Positions 8,324 to 17,106 are shown, numbered from the stretch's first letter. The stretch is 62,370 nt of DNA from Actinomadura harenae (GCF_003696215.1 NZ_RFFG01000052.1:1-62370), one strand, 5' to 3'. The notes: generated by a model not told the origin, from the letters alone. Numbers and translations: made by a program.

Positions 8324-8558
8324 CCACTGTCTCCCCCTGAGAATCGGCCGCCGATCAGACCGCCTCTCCCGCTGAGAACGGCCCGGTCCGGCCGCCGTCC
8401 CTGTCCGTATCCCCATTGATCGAATTCGTCGACCGGTCCCGTTTCGCAGGTTCCGCGCTTGTGGGACGGGGCCTCACCTGTGGGAACGGCACTCGAGCCC
8501 GTGACGGTGGCGCGTTGTCGTGACGTCCGTGGGACGGGACGTGGTGCGGGATCCGTTT

Positions 8559-8598
8559 CCCGGATTAAGGATCCGGGTCGTATTCGCCGGGCTACAAT
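8559..8598 (+). promoter_or_regulatory. Promoter and palindromic operator of the phosphatase gene
   Basis: TACAAT (8593-8598) is a near-consensus -10 box about 20 nt before the GTG at 8618. Upstream, CCCGGAT-N5-ATCCGGG (8559-8577) is a perfect inverted repeat that would cover the -35 area, a good place for a repressor or activator. The rest of 8324-8617 shows nothing else. Confidence 0.55.
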
Positions 8599-8617
8599 CA
8601 GCGACTGACAGCGGTCC

Positions 8618-9865
8618 GTGAGCACCGCGTTGCTCACGGATGACGTCCACGACGAACGGCGTCCCCTCCCCATGGCCTGGATTCGTCACTTCCTCTGTGT
8701 CGACCCCGCCGCGTGCCTTCCGCTCGCCGCGCTGCTGGTCGTCGCCGCGGCCGACCTGTGCCTGCCCGGCGGCGGCTCGGTGATCGGCCTGCTCATCGCC
8801 GTGCCGGTGCTGGCCGGGCTGCGGCCGTCCTCGACGCGGTTCGTCGTGGTGACCGGCGCGGCCACGCTCGCGACCCTCGGCGTCCTCGAGACATCGATGA
8901 TCTCCGATGACCTGCTGCGATTCGGGGCCGTGATCGGCGGTGTGCTCGGCACGACCGCGATGATGGCGGTCGCGGCCCGGAGCCGTGAGCGCAGCGACCA
9001 CGCGCAGGCCGACCTGCGCGCGATCACCGACACCATGCGCCGGGCCGTGCTGCGTCCCGCGCCGTACTGGACCGGCGGGGTGCGCACTCGCGTCCGCTAC
9101 CTCGCGGACGCGGGGGAGGCGGGGCTCGGCGGCGACCTGTACTCGGTGATGGAGACCTCCTACGGTGTCCGCGTCATCGTCGGAGACGTGCGGGGCAAGG
9201 GCCTGGCCGCGGTCGAGCAGGCCGCGGACGTGCTCGGCGCGTTCCGCGAGCTGGCGCACAACGAGCCGACGCTGACCGGCGTGGCGCTGCGCCTCGACGG
9301 GTTCCTCGCCCGCCGCGGCGGCGCGGAGGACTTCGTCACCGCGCTGCTCGTCCAGATCCCGCCGGGCGGCGACGCGGCGGAAGTGGTCAACTGCGGGCAT
9401 CCGCCGCCGCTGCTGCTGTCCCTCGACGGGGCGTCGACGTTCGTGGACGCGCTGCCGCCCGCGCCGCCGCTCGGCCTGATCGCGCTCGCGGGCGACGCGT
9501 GCCCGCCGGGTCCGCTCCCCCTGCCGTCCGGTGGGGGACATCTGCTGCTCTACACGGACGGCGTGACCGAATCCCGTGATGCCGCCGGCCGTTTCTACCC
9601 GCTCGCGGAACGCGCCGCCGCGCTCGTCCACCCGGATCCGGACGTCCTGCTGGACGCGTTGGAGGCGGATCTCCACACGCACGCGGGCGGCCGTCTCCAG
9701 GACGACGCCACGCTCCTGTCCCTCGACGTCGACCCCGTTTCGACGCCGCGCCCGTGTGGTGGGGACGATCCCGGTTCGGCGCGGCCTCCGTGTGGTGGGG
9801 ACGATCTGGCGCACGCGCCTCGCCGGACGAGCGACCTCGCGCATGAGCCCGCGGACGGCTGCTGA
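8618..9865 (+). CDS. Membrane PP2C-type (SpoIIE/RsbU-like) serine phosphatase
   Basis: 415 aa. About four hydrophobic segments in residues 25-125 (for example AALLVVAAADL and VIGLLIAVPVLAGL) are followed by a SpoIIE-type PPM phosphatase domain (about 150-370). Metal-binding motifs are GGDLYSV, VIVGDVRGKG, LLLYTDGVTES and DDATLLSLDV. Such enzymes dephosphorylate anti-anti-sigma proteins in partner-switching pathways. The last 40 residues are a low-complexity tail containing a duplicated 'PCGGDD' block. GTG start at 8618. No anti-sigma factor is adjacent; the nearest RsbW-like gene here is at 42941. Confidence 0.88.
   Translation: MSTALLTDDVHDERRPLPMAWIRHFLCVDPAACLPLAALLVVAAADLCLPGGGSVIGLLIAVPVLAGLRPSSTRFVVVTGAATLATLGVLETSMISDDLLRFGAVIGGVLGTTAMMAVAARSRERSDHAQADLRAITDTMRRAVLRPAPYWTGGVRTRVRYLADAGEAGLGGDLYSVMETSYGVRVIVGDVRGKGLAAVEQAADVLGAFRELAHNEPTLTGVALRLDGFLARRGGAEDFVTALLVQIPPGGDAAEVVNCGHPPPLLLSLDGASTFVDALPPAPPLGLIALAGDACPPGPLPLPSGGGHLLLYTDGVTESRDAAGRFYPLAERAAALVHPDPDVLLDALEADLHTHAGGRLQDDATLLSLDVDPVSTPRPCGGDDPGSARPPCGGDDLAHAPRRTSDLAHEPADGC
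9752..9806 (+). repeat. Direct repeat inside the phosphatase tail
   Basis: CCGTGTGGTGGGGACGATC (19 bp) occurs exactly at 9752-9770 and 9788-9806, 36 bp apart and so in frame, encoding two PCGGDD-containing blocks. Identity in every codon position suggests a recent duplication or selection on the DNA itself. Confidence 0.85.
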
Positions 9866-10204
9866 TTCCCTGCGTTCCGCCTGTGTCCGTCTCCTGCGGC
9901 ATGCGGTGATGTCCGAGTGGCAGGGCGTCCGGAATTCCGGAGAAACGTCTCTCGCGGCGAAGCGTGTTCGAGGGGCGTGAGGGGCGGGCGCGCCATGGCG
10001 CGAGGCGTGGTGCTGCGGTACGGCCTTGTGATCAGGCGTGTCGTGGCGGCGGGGTTCAGCGTGCTCGGTATCCGGGGCGGGTGCGACTTCTGTGGCGCGG
10101 GGTGGAGACGGTGACTTGTGGATCGATCCAGGGTCGCGCAACGGGCGGGGGTGGGGGATAACGGGTGGGGGGACGTCGGAGGGGGTGTGCTGTGGGAGGT
10201 GACG
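9866..10204. promoter_or_regulatory. 339-bp gap with a 14-bp perfect palindrome
   Basis: TCCGGAATTCCGGA (9928-9941) is a perfect 14-bp palindrome. It lies between the phosphatase and the NB-ARC gene and is the only clear structure in the gap. It could be an operator for the downstream gene; no -10 box could be assigned with confidence. Confidence 0.45.
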
Positions 10205-12538
10205 GTGTTCCAGGATGACCGCTCGTCGCTGGTGCGGGTCGGGTTGGTGGATCGGGTGCGCGAGCTCGCCACCGTTCGGGAACAGATCGGGCACGGACGG
10301 CCGGTGACGCTCACCGGTGTCGGTGGCGTGGGGAAGACACGGCTGGCGCTGCGGGCGGCGCAGGAGCTGCGGGTGTTCTTCCCGGACGGCACGTGGTTCG
10401 TCCGGATCGACGAGATCCGGCATCCGGCGCTGCTGGCGCACGGGGTGACGGCGGCCATGGGGGTCGTCGACCAGCCCGGGCGCGCACCGGCGGACGTCCT
10501 GCTCGACTTCCTCGCGGGCCGGAAGGCGCTGCTCGTGCTCGACGGGTGCGAGCACCTGCGGGAAGCGGTCGGCGAGCTGATCGGGACGCTCCGGAAGGGG
10601 GCTCCCGGTGTCCGGTTCATCGCGACCGCGCGGCAGGGGCTCGCGATGCCGGAGGAGTACCGGCTGGTCGTCCGGCCGCTGCCGGTGCCGACGGAGGCGG
10701 ACTGTGAACGTCCGGTGTTCCATCCCGCCGACCTGCGCAGGCTCGCCGAGGTCGAGTCGGTCCGGCTGTTCGTGTTGCGGGCCGCGGAGGCCGTGCCCGG
10801 GTTCGCGCTGACCGCCGGGAACGCGCCGCAGGTGGCGCGGCTGTGCCGGAGGCTGGACGGGATCCCGTTCGCGATCGAGCTCGCCGCCGTCCGGATGCGG
10901 GAGATGCCGCTGGAGGAGGTGCTCGGACGGCTCCGCGACCGGTTCGCGGTGCTCGGTGCGGCGCGTCCTGGTCTGCCCCGGCATCAGACGCTGCGTACCG
11001 CGATCGGGTGGAGTCACGAGCTGTGCACGCCGGCCGAACGGCTGCTGTGGGCGCGCCTCTCGGTCTTCGAGGGCGGGTTCGACGCGGACGCCGCGAGCGC
11101 CGTGTGCGCCGACGAGCGGCTGCCCGCCGGGACCGTGTGCGCGCTGCTCGCGGGCCTGGTGGACAAGTCCATCCTGTACCTGGGCGATCACGACGACGGG
11201 ACGCGGTACCGGCTGCTGGACACCGTCCGGGAGTACGGGCTCGGCTGGCTGCGGCTTCTCGGCGAGGAGCAGCTGATGCGGCGCCGTCATCGTGATCACT
11301 ATCTGGTCGTCGCGCGCCGGGCCGACCGGGACTGGTTCGGCGCGCACCAGTTCGCCCTGTACCGGGGGCTTCTCGCCGACCTGGGGAACTTCCGCGGCGC
11401 GCTGACCTATGAGGGCGTCGGAGAGGCGGATCGGCGGGCGGGGCTGGAGTTGGCCGCGGCGCTGTGGCCCTTGTGGATCGTCCGGGGGCTGACGCGTGAG
11501 GGCCGGTACCACCTGGAACGGCTTCTGGCGGACGAGCCGCCGCCGGGCCCCGAACGCGCCCGCGCCCGCTGCCATCTGGCCTGGGTCGCGTTCGCCCGCG
11601 CGGACGTCGAGGTCGCGTGCGAGACGGCCGAGGTCGCCCGCGCGGAGGCCCTCGACCACGGCGACCACCTGCTCGCGCTGCGCGCCCGCGTGATCGCCTG
11701 CATCGCGGCCGGGACGGGCGGGAATCTGCCGGGGCCTGCGGACGCGCCGCCTCCGGTGCCGGGCGTGTCGGGTGGCGGGTGGAAGGTCGACGGCGGTTCA
11801 GCCCGTCCGGAGGCGGATCCGCAGGACGATGCAAGGGAAGCAGGTCCGCAGGGTGGTGCAAGGGAAGTGGGGCCGCGGGACGCCGTGGGGGAGGCGGGTC
11901 GGCGGGATGCGGTGAGGCGGGTGGGGGCTCGGGATGCGGCGCGGGAGGCGGCGCATGTGCTGAGCGGGACGCTGGACGATGTCCTCTCGGCTCGTGCGGG
12001 GCGTCCGGACGATCTCGACCCGCTGCTCGCGCTCGGGGTGATCGGGTTGCTGCTCGACCGCTGCGGCGAGCTCGACCGGGCCGCCGACCTGCTCGTCCGG
12101 GCGGTGGAGCTGTGCGCGGGGCACGGTGACCTGTGGTGGTGGTCGCACCTGGACTGGATCCTGGCGCGGGTGGAGCTCCGGCGGGACCGTCCGGAGGAGG
12201 CGTCCGGGCGGGCGCGCGCGGCGCTCGCGGTCAAGCTGGAGTTCCAGGACGCGATGGGCGCGGCGTTGCAGCTGGAGGTGCTCGCGGCGGCGGCCGTCGC
12301 GCTCGGCGGCCCGGCCCGCGCGGCCCGCCTTCACGGCGTCGCCGCGGCGGTGCTGCACACCGCGACCACGCCGGGTCTGTCCATCCTGGCGCTCGGCGAC
12401 ATCCACGACGAGGCCGAACGCGCCGCTCGTGACCGGCTCGGTGACGCCGCCTACGAACACGAACGCGACGCCGGAGCCGTCCTCGACCAGGAGGCGGCCG
12501 TCGCCTACGCGTTGGCCCCCGACGCCCGCGAACCCTGA
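10205..12538 (+). CDS. NB-ARC / TPR STAND ATPase without DNA-binding domain
   Basis: 777 aa. It contains a P-loop TGVGGVGKTRLAL, Walker B KALLVLDGCEHL, an NB-ARC/winged-helix module and TPR-like helices to the C-terminus. The architecture is that of SARP or LuxR-type STAND regulators, but neither the N-terminal OmpR/BTAD nor the C-terminal LuxR helix-turn-helix is present. It may signal through protein contacts or represent a trimmed regulator. Residues about 510-590 are a low-complexity insert of DAREAG/GAREVG-like units. GTG 10205 has GGGAGG at 5 nt; an upstream GTG at 10118 is in frame but adds non-conserved sequence. Confidence 0.8.
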   Translation: MFQDDRSSLVRVGLVDRVRELATVREQIGHGRPVTLTGVGGVGKTRLALRAAQELRVFFPDGTWFVRIDEIRHPALLAHGVTAAMGVVDQPGRAPADVLLDFLAGRKALLVLDGCEHLREAVGELIGTLRKGAPGVRFIATARQGLAMPEEYRLVVRPLPVPTEADCERPVFHPADLRRLAEVESVRLFVLRAAEAVPGFALTAGNAPQVARLCRRLDGIPFAIELAAVRMREMPLEEVLGRLRDRFAVLGAARPGLPRHQTLRTAIGWSHELCTPAERLLWARLSVFEGGFDADAASAVCADERLPAGTVCALLAGLVDKSILYLGDHDDGTRYRLLDTVREYGLGWLRLLGEEQLMRRRHRDHYLVVARRADRDWFGAHQFALYRGLLADLGNFRGALTYEGVGEADRRAGLELAAALWPLWIVRGLTREGRYHLERLLADEPPPGPERARARCHLAWVAFARADVEVACETAEVARAEALDHGDHLLALRARVIACIAAGTGGNLPGPADAPPPVPGVSGGGWKVDGGSARPEADPQDDAREAGPQGGAREVGPRDAVGEAGRRDAVRRVGARDAAREAAHVLSGTLDDVLSARAGRPDDLDPLLALGVIGLLLDRCGELDRAADLLVRAVELCAGHGDLWWWSHLDWILARVELRRDRPEEASGRARAALAVKLEFQDAMGAALQLEVLAAAAVALGGPARAARLHGVAAAVLHTATTPGLSILALGDIHDEAERAARDRLGDAAYEHERDAGAVLDQEAAVAYALAPDAREP

Positions 12539-12583
12539 CCCGCGCGCACGAGGTCCAGGGTCGAATGGCGCGTCAGGCTGGGA

Positions 12584-12613
12584 GAGTGCCCGTCCGGTAG
12601 GGGACGGGCACTC
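12584..12613. terminator. Bidirectional terminator
   Basis: Perfect 12-bp stem GAGTGCCCGTCC / GGACGGGCACTC with a six-base loop, between the convergent NB-ARC and SDR genes. The T-run is short in either direction, as is common in GC-rich actinobacteria. Confidence 0.8.
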
Positions 12614-12617
12614 GGTT

Positions 12618-13442
12618 TCAGCGCTTCTTGTCGGCGAGGACCTTGCTGACGGCGAACTGGGCCACGCGGACGGCGGCGGAGGGGTTGAGGCGCGCGCCGC
12701 GCCAGGCGGCCCGGCCGGAGGCGGGGGCGACGATGAGGGCCTGGTTGCGCTGGATGCCGCGGATGATGTCGCGGGCCAGCTTCTCGGCGGTGTAGAGGCG
12801 GGGGGACGCCTTCTGGATGTCGTCCTTGGCGTTGCCGGACAGCGGGGTCGCCGGGAGGCCCGGGTTGACGTTGCTGAGCAGCGGGGTGTCGACGAAGGAC
12901 GGGCAGACGACGCTGACCTTGACGCCGCGGGTGGCGGCCTCGGCGCGCAGGCCGAGGGAGAGGCCGACGACGGCGTGCTTGGTCGCGGTGTAGGGGATGC
13001 CGATGGGCATCGGGACGAGGCCGGCCAGCGAGGCGGTGTTCACGATGTGGCCGGAGCCCTGCTCGAGCATGATCGGGTAGGCCGCGTGGACGCCGTGGAC
13101 GACGCCCTTGAGGTTGATGTCGATCGCCCGGTTCCAGTGGTCGAGGGTCAGCTCCTCGGCGAGGCCGCCGATGGCGATGCCCGCGTTGTTGAAGACCAGG
13201 TCGAGCGTGCCGTGCTCGGCCTTGACGCCCTGGTAGAGCTCGGCGACGGCGTCGGCGTCGGTGACGTCGAGGCGGGCGGCGGTGGCCTTGCCCCGGCCGA
13301 GGGTGTTGAGCCGTCCGGCGACGTACTCGGCGCCTTCGGCGTTGATGTCGGTGACCACGACGGTGTCGCCGCGGGACACCAGGGCGGTGGCGACCGCCCG
13401 TCCGATGCCGGACGCGCCGCCGGTCACGATCGCAATGCTCAT
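12618..13442 (-). CDS. Short-chain dehydrogenase/reductase
   Basis: 274 aa classical SDR. The cofactor motif TGGASGIG is at residues 7-14, NNAG at about 89, the catalytic Ser in VNTASLAG and the YxxxK pair in PYTATKHAV. The acidic residue after strand 2 (TDINAEG) favours NAD(H). The C-terminal 40 residues are basic. It lies 135 nt downstream of the monooxygenase gene on the same strand but has its own upstream operator (13544-13562) matching that of the tetR promoter, so it probably belongs to the same regulon, oxidising an alcohol or reducing a ketone linked to the monooxygenase step. Confidence 0.88.
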   Translation of the reverse strand: MSIAIVTGGASGIGRAVATALVSRGDTVVVTDINAEGAEYVAGRLNTLGRGKATAARLDVTDADAVAELYQGVKAEHGTLDLVFNNAGIAIGGLAEELTLDHWNRAIDINLKGVVHGVHAAYPIMLEQGSGHIVNTASLAGLVPMPIGIPYTATKHAVVGLSLGLRAEAATRGVKVSVVCPSFVDTPLLSNVNPGLPATPLSGNAKDDIQKASPRLYTAEKLARDIIRGIQRNQALIVAPASGRAAWRGARLNPSAAVRVAQFAVSKVLADKKR

Positions 13443-13543
13443 CGTCGCTGCTCCGCTCGATGTCAGGGGGCTCGGGGGCCGGGGGAGCGCCGGGCCGCGG
13501 GACCGGCCCGCAGGGGGGAGTGCGGCCGGTCCCGCGGTGGCTA

Positions 13544-13562
13544 ATTGGATGGTTGGTTCAAT
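13544..13562. promoter_or_regulatory. Putative TetR operator upstream of the SDR gene
   Basis: ATTGGATGGTTGGTTCAAT is a 19-bp imperfect palindrome. It shares the outer ATTGGA, the inner G and the closing CAAT with the perfect palindrome at 17107-17125 in front of tetR. The common pattern is ATTGGAyG-N3-sGTyCAAT, so the same regulator may bind both sites. Confidence 0.6.
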
Positions 13563-13577
13563 AAAGCTGGCGGCAGT

Positions 13578-15239
13578 CTAGCCAGCCGCCGCGGGCCGCC
13601 GCGCGGGGCCCCCGGGTTCGGCCCGGTCACCGCCGGCCCGGTCACTGCCGGCTCTGTCACGGTCGGCCCGGTGACCACCCGTCGGGGCGCCGCCGGTCGG
13701 GGCGCCGAGTTCGTAGGACGCCGGGTCCAGGCGGCGGGTGCGCAGCCAGTAGTTCGCGGTGGACGCGGGCCAGGCGGCCCGGTTCACCCCGTCGCGGTCC
13801 AGGTACCAGGACGTGCAGCCGCCCGCGACCCAGACCGCGCCCGCCGACCTGCGCTGGACCCACGCGTTGAACCGGTCCTGCGTGCCGCGCCGGACGGCGA
13901 TCGACGCCGAGCCGGTCGCGTCCAGCAGGCGCAGGCACTGGAGCGCGTGCCGGACCTGCGCCTCGATGATGAAGATCATCGAGTTGTGGCCGAGTCCGGA
14001 GTTCGGGCCGAGCAGCAGGAACAGGTTCGGGAAGCCCGCGACGGTGACGCCGAGGTGCGCCTCGACGCCGTCCCGCCAGGCGTCCTGGATCCGCAGGCCG
14101 CCCCGGCCGACGATGTGCGCGTGCTCGAACGCGTCGGTGACGTGGAAGCCGGTGCCGAGGACGATCGCGTCGACCTCGTGCTCCCGGCCGTCCTCCGTCA
14201 CGATCGAGCCCGCCCGGACCTCCCGGATCCCCGACGTGGTCAGTTCCACGTCGGGCCTGGTCAGCGCCGGGTAGTAGTCGCTGGACACGAGCGTCCGCTT
14301 GCAGCCCATCGTGTAGTCGGGGGTCAGCTCGCGGCGCAGTCCGGGGTCCGGGACCTGGCGGGCCAGGTGCGCCTTGGCGAGCGTCGAGGCGATCTTCAGC
14401 AGCCGCGGGTTCTCGAACCCGAGGACGAAGCTCTCCTGGAGCAGGTAGATGCCGTTCCGGTAGATGCGCTGGACGCCGGGGACACGCCGGAACAGCGTCC
14501 GCTCGACACCGGTGAGGGGACGGTCCGGCTTCGGCAGGATCCATGGCGGCGTCCGCTGGAACACCGTCAGGTGCCCGGTCCGCCGGGCGATCCTCGGGAC
14601 GAACTGGATCGCGGACGCGCCCGTCCCGATCACCGCGACGCGCTTGCCGGTGAGGTCGTAGTCGTGGTCCCACTCGGCGGAGTGGAAGACCTTCCCCGCG
14701 AAGGACGCCAGGCCGGGAAGGTCCGGGACGTTCGGCTGATGCAGGGGGCCCATCGCGGACACGAGGGCCCGCCCGCGGACGGTCTCGTCGCCGTCGTCGA
14801 CCAGGACGTTCCAGGTGGCGGTGTCGTCGTCGTACTCCGCTCCGACCGCCTCGGTGTTGAACCGGATGTGCTGGAGCAGGTCGTACTTGTCGACGATGTC
14901 CTTGATGTACTGGAGCAGCTCGCGCTGCTTCGGGAACATCCGGGACCAGTCGGATTTGGGCTCGAACGAGTAGGAGTAGAGCAGCGACATGATGTCGCAG
15001 GCGCAGCCCGGGTAGGTGTTCTCCCGCCAGGTGCCGCCGACCTCGTCCGCCTTCTCGAGGATGACGAAGTCGTGCACGCCCGCCTTCTTCAGGCCGATCG
15101 CCATGCACAGGCCGGAGAATCCCGTCCCGATGATGACGACCTTGTACGCGCCGCCTGGACCGGCCGCCGGCGTGACCGTCCGATGCGTGACCGTCCGATG
15201 CGGGACGTCGGTGCCGGGGGCGGGGTGGGCGTGGGCCAC
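13578..15239 (-). CDS. Flavin-containing (Baeyer-Villiger type) monooxygenase
   Basis: 553 aa. FAD-binding GTGFSGL is at about residues 38-44, the BVMO fingerprint FxGxxxHxxxW appears as FAGKVFHSAEW, and the NADPH-binding motif is VIGTGASAIQ. The enzyme inserts oxygen into a ketone using FAD and NADPH. It resembles the mycobacterial FMO/EthA-MymA group that works beside SDR genes. The C-terminal 35 residues are a low-complexity tail with GAPTG and DRAG repeats. It starts 2 nt after the stop of the AurF-like gene, so the genes are co-transcribed. Confidence 0.9.
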   Translation of the reverse strand: MAHAHPAPGTDVPHRTVTHRTVTPAAGPGGAYKVVIIGTGFSGLCMAIGLKKAGVHDFVILEKADEVGGTWRENTYPGCACDIMSLLYSYSFEPKSDWSRMFPKQRELLQYIKDIVDKYDLLQHIRFNTEAVGAEYDDDTATWNVLVDDGDETVRGRALVSAMGPLHQPNVPDLPGLASFAGKVFHSAEWDHDYDLTGKRVAVIGTGASAIQFVPRIARRTGHLTVFQRTPPWILPKPDRPLTGVERTLFRRVPGVQRIYRNGIYLLQESFVLGFENPRLLKIASTLAKAHLARQVPDPGLRRELTPDYTMGCKRTLVSSDYYPALTRPDVELTTSGIREVRAGSIVTEDGREHEVDAIVLGTGFHVTDAFEHAHIVGRGGLRIQDAWRDGVEAHLGVTVAGFPNLFLLLGPNSGLGHNSMIFIIEAQVRHALQCLRLLDATGSASIAVRRGTQDRFNAWVQRRSAGAVWVAGGCTSWYLDRDGVNRAAWPASTANYWLRTRRLDPASYELGAPTGGAPTGGHRADRDRAGSDRAGGDRAEPGGPARRPAAAG

Positions 15240-15241
15240 GG

Positions 15242-16264
15242 TCAGGCCGTCCTCGCGGTGCGGCGGGACGGCTTCTCGTCCGGCAGCTCACGGCGCCGTC
15301 CGGGCTCGTCCCAGATGCCGAACGCCTTCCAGATGCGCTTGTTCAGCGGGGTGATGACGTCCAGCTCGGCCATGAGGTCGCGGATCTTGCCGACCGAGTT
15401 GGCGATCTCCGCCTTCGCGACCGGGCTCTGGTACGCCTCGCGGACGACGTCCTTGGGGATGTTGAAGTGCCGCACCATCGGGCCGGGCGGGGCCAGCATG
15501 ATCCGCGCCATCACGCCCAGCACGATCGGCGTCGCGATGCCGAGCACGCGGCGGCGCGCCTTCGCCATCCGCGGGATCCGGTGCTTGAGGTAGTGCCGGG
15601 CGAACGAGATGTGCCGGGCCTCCTCGGCGATGTGGATCCGCATGATGGTCTCTTCGAGGGGGTGCTTGATGTGCCCGCCCTTGAGCGACTTGCGCTGCAC
15701 GTAGTCGATCGGGTCCTCGCCGCCGAGCACGAAGATGAAGAACATCTCGGTGCTGATCAGCGGGATCCAGGGGGCCGCCTGCGCGACGACCGTGAGGGAC
15801 CGCGGCATGCCCTTGATCGGGAGCTTCGTCCGGTTCACGAACTCCTGGAACATCATGCCGTGATGACATTCCTCGGTCGTCTCGTGGTAGACGTACCGGA
15901 ACTCCGGACGGCCGTTCGGCAGCCAGTACGCGAAGTTCAGCAGGCCGCGCTTCAGCAGGTTCTCGAACTGCAGGCCGATCTTCATCGCGGTCGCGACCCG
16001 CCACAGCCCGATCTGGGACCGGATCTCCGGCGGCTGCGAGCGGTACCACTCCGTCCGGCCGAGCCGGTCGAAGTCGGGCAGGACGAAGCGGGGGTCGTTC
16101 CGGTCCACCTGGAAGTCCGGGTCGTCCCAGGGGATGTCCGCGTACGCCTCCCAGTGCTTGTCCACCGACGCCTTGTTCAGGCGGTCGATGACGCTCAGGT
16201 AGGACTTGCGGTCCTTGACCTGCTCGCGGACTTCGTCGGCCAGGTCGGTGGGGGCCTTGGTCAT
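15242..16264 (-). CDS. AurF-like diiron oxygenase / metal-dependent hydrolase family protein
   Basis: 340 aa. Glu/His motifs of a ferritin-like diiron site are visible: YHETTEECHHGMMF (about 128-141) and the later HIAEEARHISFARHY (about 210-224), the paired ExxH pattern of AurF-type N-oxygenases and related mycobacterial proteins. A hydrophobic segment (LISTEMFFIFVL) lies between. The substrate is unknown; its place between a TetR regulator and a BVMO suggests lipid, steroid or alkane oxidation. ATG 16264 overlaps the tetR stop by four bases (ATGA). Confidence 0.8.
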   Translation of the reverse strand: MTKAPTDLADEVREQVKDRKSYLSVIDRLNKASVDKHWEAYADIPWDDPDFQVDRNDPRFVLPDFDRLGRTEWYRSQPPEIRSQIGLWRVATAMKIGLQFENLLKRGLLNFAYWLPNGRPEFRYVYHETTEECHHGMMFQEFVNRTKLPIKGMPRSLTVVAQAAPWIPLISTEMFFIFVLGGEDPIDYVQRKSLKGGHIKHPLEETIMRIHIAEEARHISFARHYLKHRIPRMAKARRRVLGIATPIVLGVMARIMLAPPGPMVRHFNIPKDVVREAYQSPVAKAEIANSVGKIRDLMAELDVITPLNKRIWKAFGIWDEPGRRRELPDEKPSRRTARTA

Positions 16265-17043
16265 GATCGTGCTCCCTCGGGGGTCAGGGGGTCGGCGGTT
16301 CCCGAGTCGGTGTCCTCCGGGACCTCGGGCGCGGGCGGGACGTCCGCGCGGGTGTCCGAGACGTCCGGAGTGTCCGGGGTGGGTGAGGCGGGCGGGGCCG
16401 GCGGGGCGGGGATGATCAGGCTGGCGACGCTCTTGACCTGTGCCAGGACGGCCTTCTGGTGGCCCTCGGCGTCGCCGTCCAGCGCGTGCTGGACCGACAG
16501 GCCGACGAACATCGCGAACACGGCGCGCAGCATGGTCGGGACGGCGTCGTCCGGGACGTTGGTCGTCGGGAAGAGCCGTCCGAACGTCTCCAGGATGACC
16601 TGGAGGATGCGCTCGTTCAGGTCGCGGCAGAGCGGGCGGAGCTCGTCGTCGGTGCGCGCGGCGACCGTGAGCTCGAGCAGTGCCCGGGCGGGACGGCCGC
16701 GGAACACCTCCCAGAGCAGGTCGAGCGCGCCCTCCACGTTGCGCCGCTCGGGCGGCAGCACCGCGAACGCGGTCTCGTAGGCGAAGCGCTGCCGCTCCAG
16801 CAGGTGCTCCAGCGCGGCCGCCACCAGGACCATCTTGGTCGGGTAGTGGTGCTGCTGGGCGCCCCGGGACACGCCCGCGCGCCGTGCCACCTCGGTCGTG
16901 GACGTGCCCGACCAGCCGAGGTCGGCCAGGCATTCCATGGTGGCGTCGAGCAGGCGCGTCCGCGTCCGGGATCGGCGCTCCTCCTGCGTGCGGCGGTCTC
17001 CGGACCTGCGGCGGGAGTGGCGTCGGCGAGTACTTACTGACAC
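16261..17043 (-). CDS. TetR-family transcriptional regulator
   Basis: 260 aa. The TetR helix-turn-helix is at about residues 25-75 (LLDATMECLADLGWSGTSTTEVARRAGVSRGAQQHHYPTK region). The ligand domain runs to about 210 and a disordered Pro/Thr/Ala-rich tail follows. The N-terminal 20 residues are unusually Arg-rich. GTG at 17043 is chosen; upstream in-frame sequence crosses the palindromic promoter region and cannot be coding. It heads the tetR-aurF-bvmo transcript and probably represses it and the SDR gene through ATTGGA-type operators. It is divergent from the ABC exporter. Confidence 0.9.
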   Translation of the reverse strand: MSVSTRRRHSRRRSGDRRTQEERRSRTRTRLLDATMECLADLGWSGTSTTEVARRAGVSRGAQQHHYPTKMVLVAAALEHLLERQRFAYETAFAVLPPERRNVEGALDLLWEVFRGRPARALLELTVAARTDDELRPLCRDLNERILQVILETFGRLFPTTNVPDDAVPTMLRAVFAMFVGLSVQHALDGDAEGHQKAVLAQVKSVASLIIPAPPAPPASPTPDTPDVSDTRADVPPAPEVPEDTDSGTADPLTPEGARS

Positions 17044-17066
17044 GTTTCCGACGGTACGGACGCACT

Positions 17067-17090
17067 TACAAGCAATCAAGCCTGCTTGTA
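17067..17090. promoter_or_regulatory. 24-bp palindrome in the tetR/ABC divergent promoter
   Basis: TACAAGCA at 17067-17074 and TGCTTGTA at 17083-17090 are perfect 8-bp arms with an 8-nt spacer. It starts 24 nt upstream of the tetR start codon and is a second, different palindrome from the one at 17107-17125. Confidence 0.65.
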
Positions 17091-17106
17091 TGTTGCCCGC
17101 ATCACA

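Noticed and set aside
8474..11668. A 1064-codon open frame on the minus strand
   Set aside because: It is antisense to the phosphatase and NB-ARC genes, whose motifs are clear. Its product is Arg/Pro/Gln-rich with no family signature.
12584..12613. Small RNA gene suggested by the strong stem-loop
   Set aside because: It sits exactly between two convergent stops and is fully explained as a bidirectional terminator.
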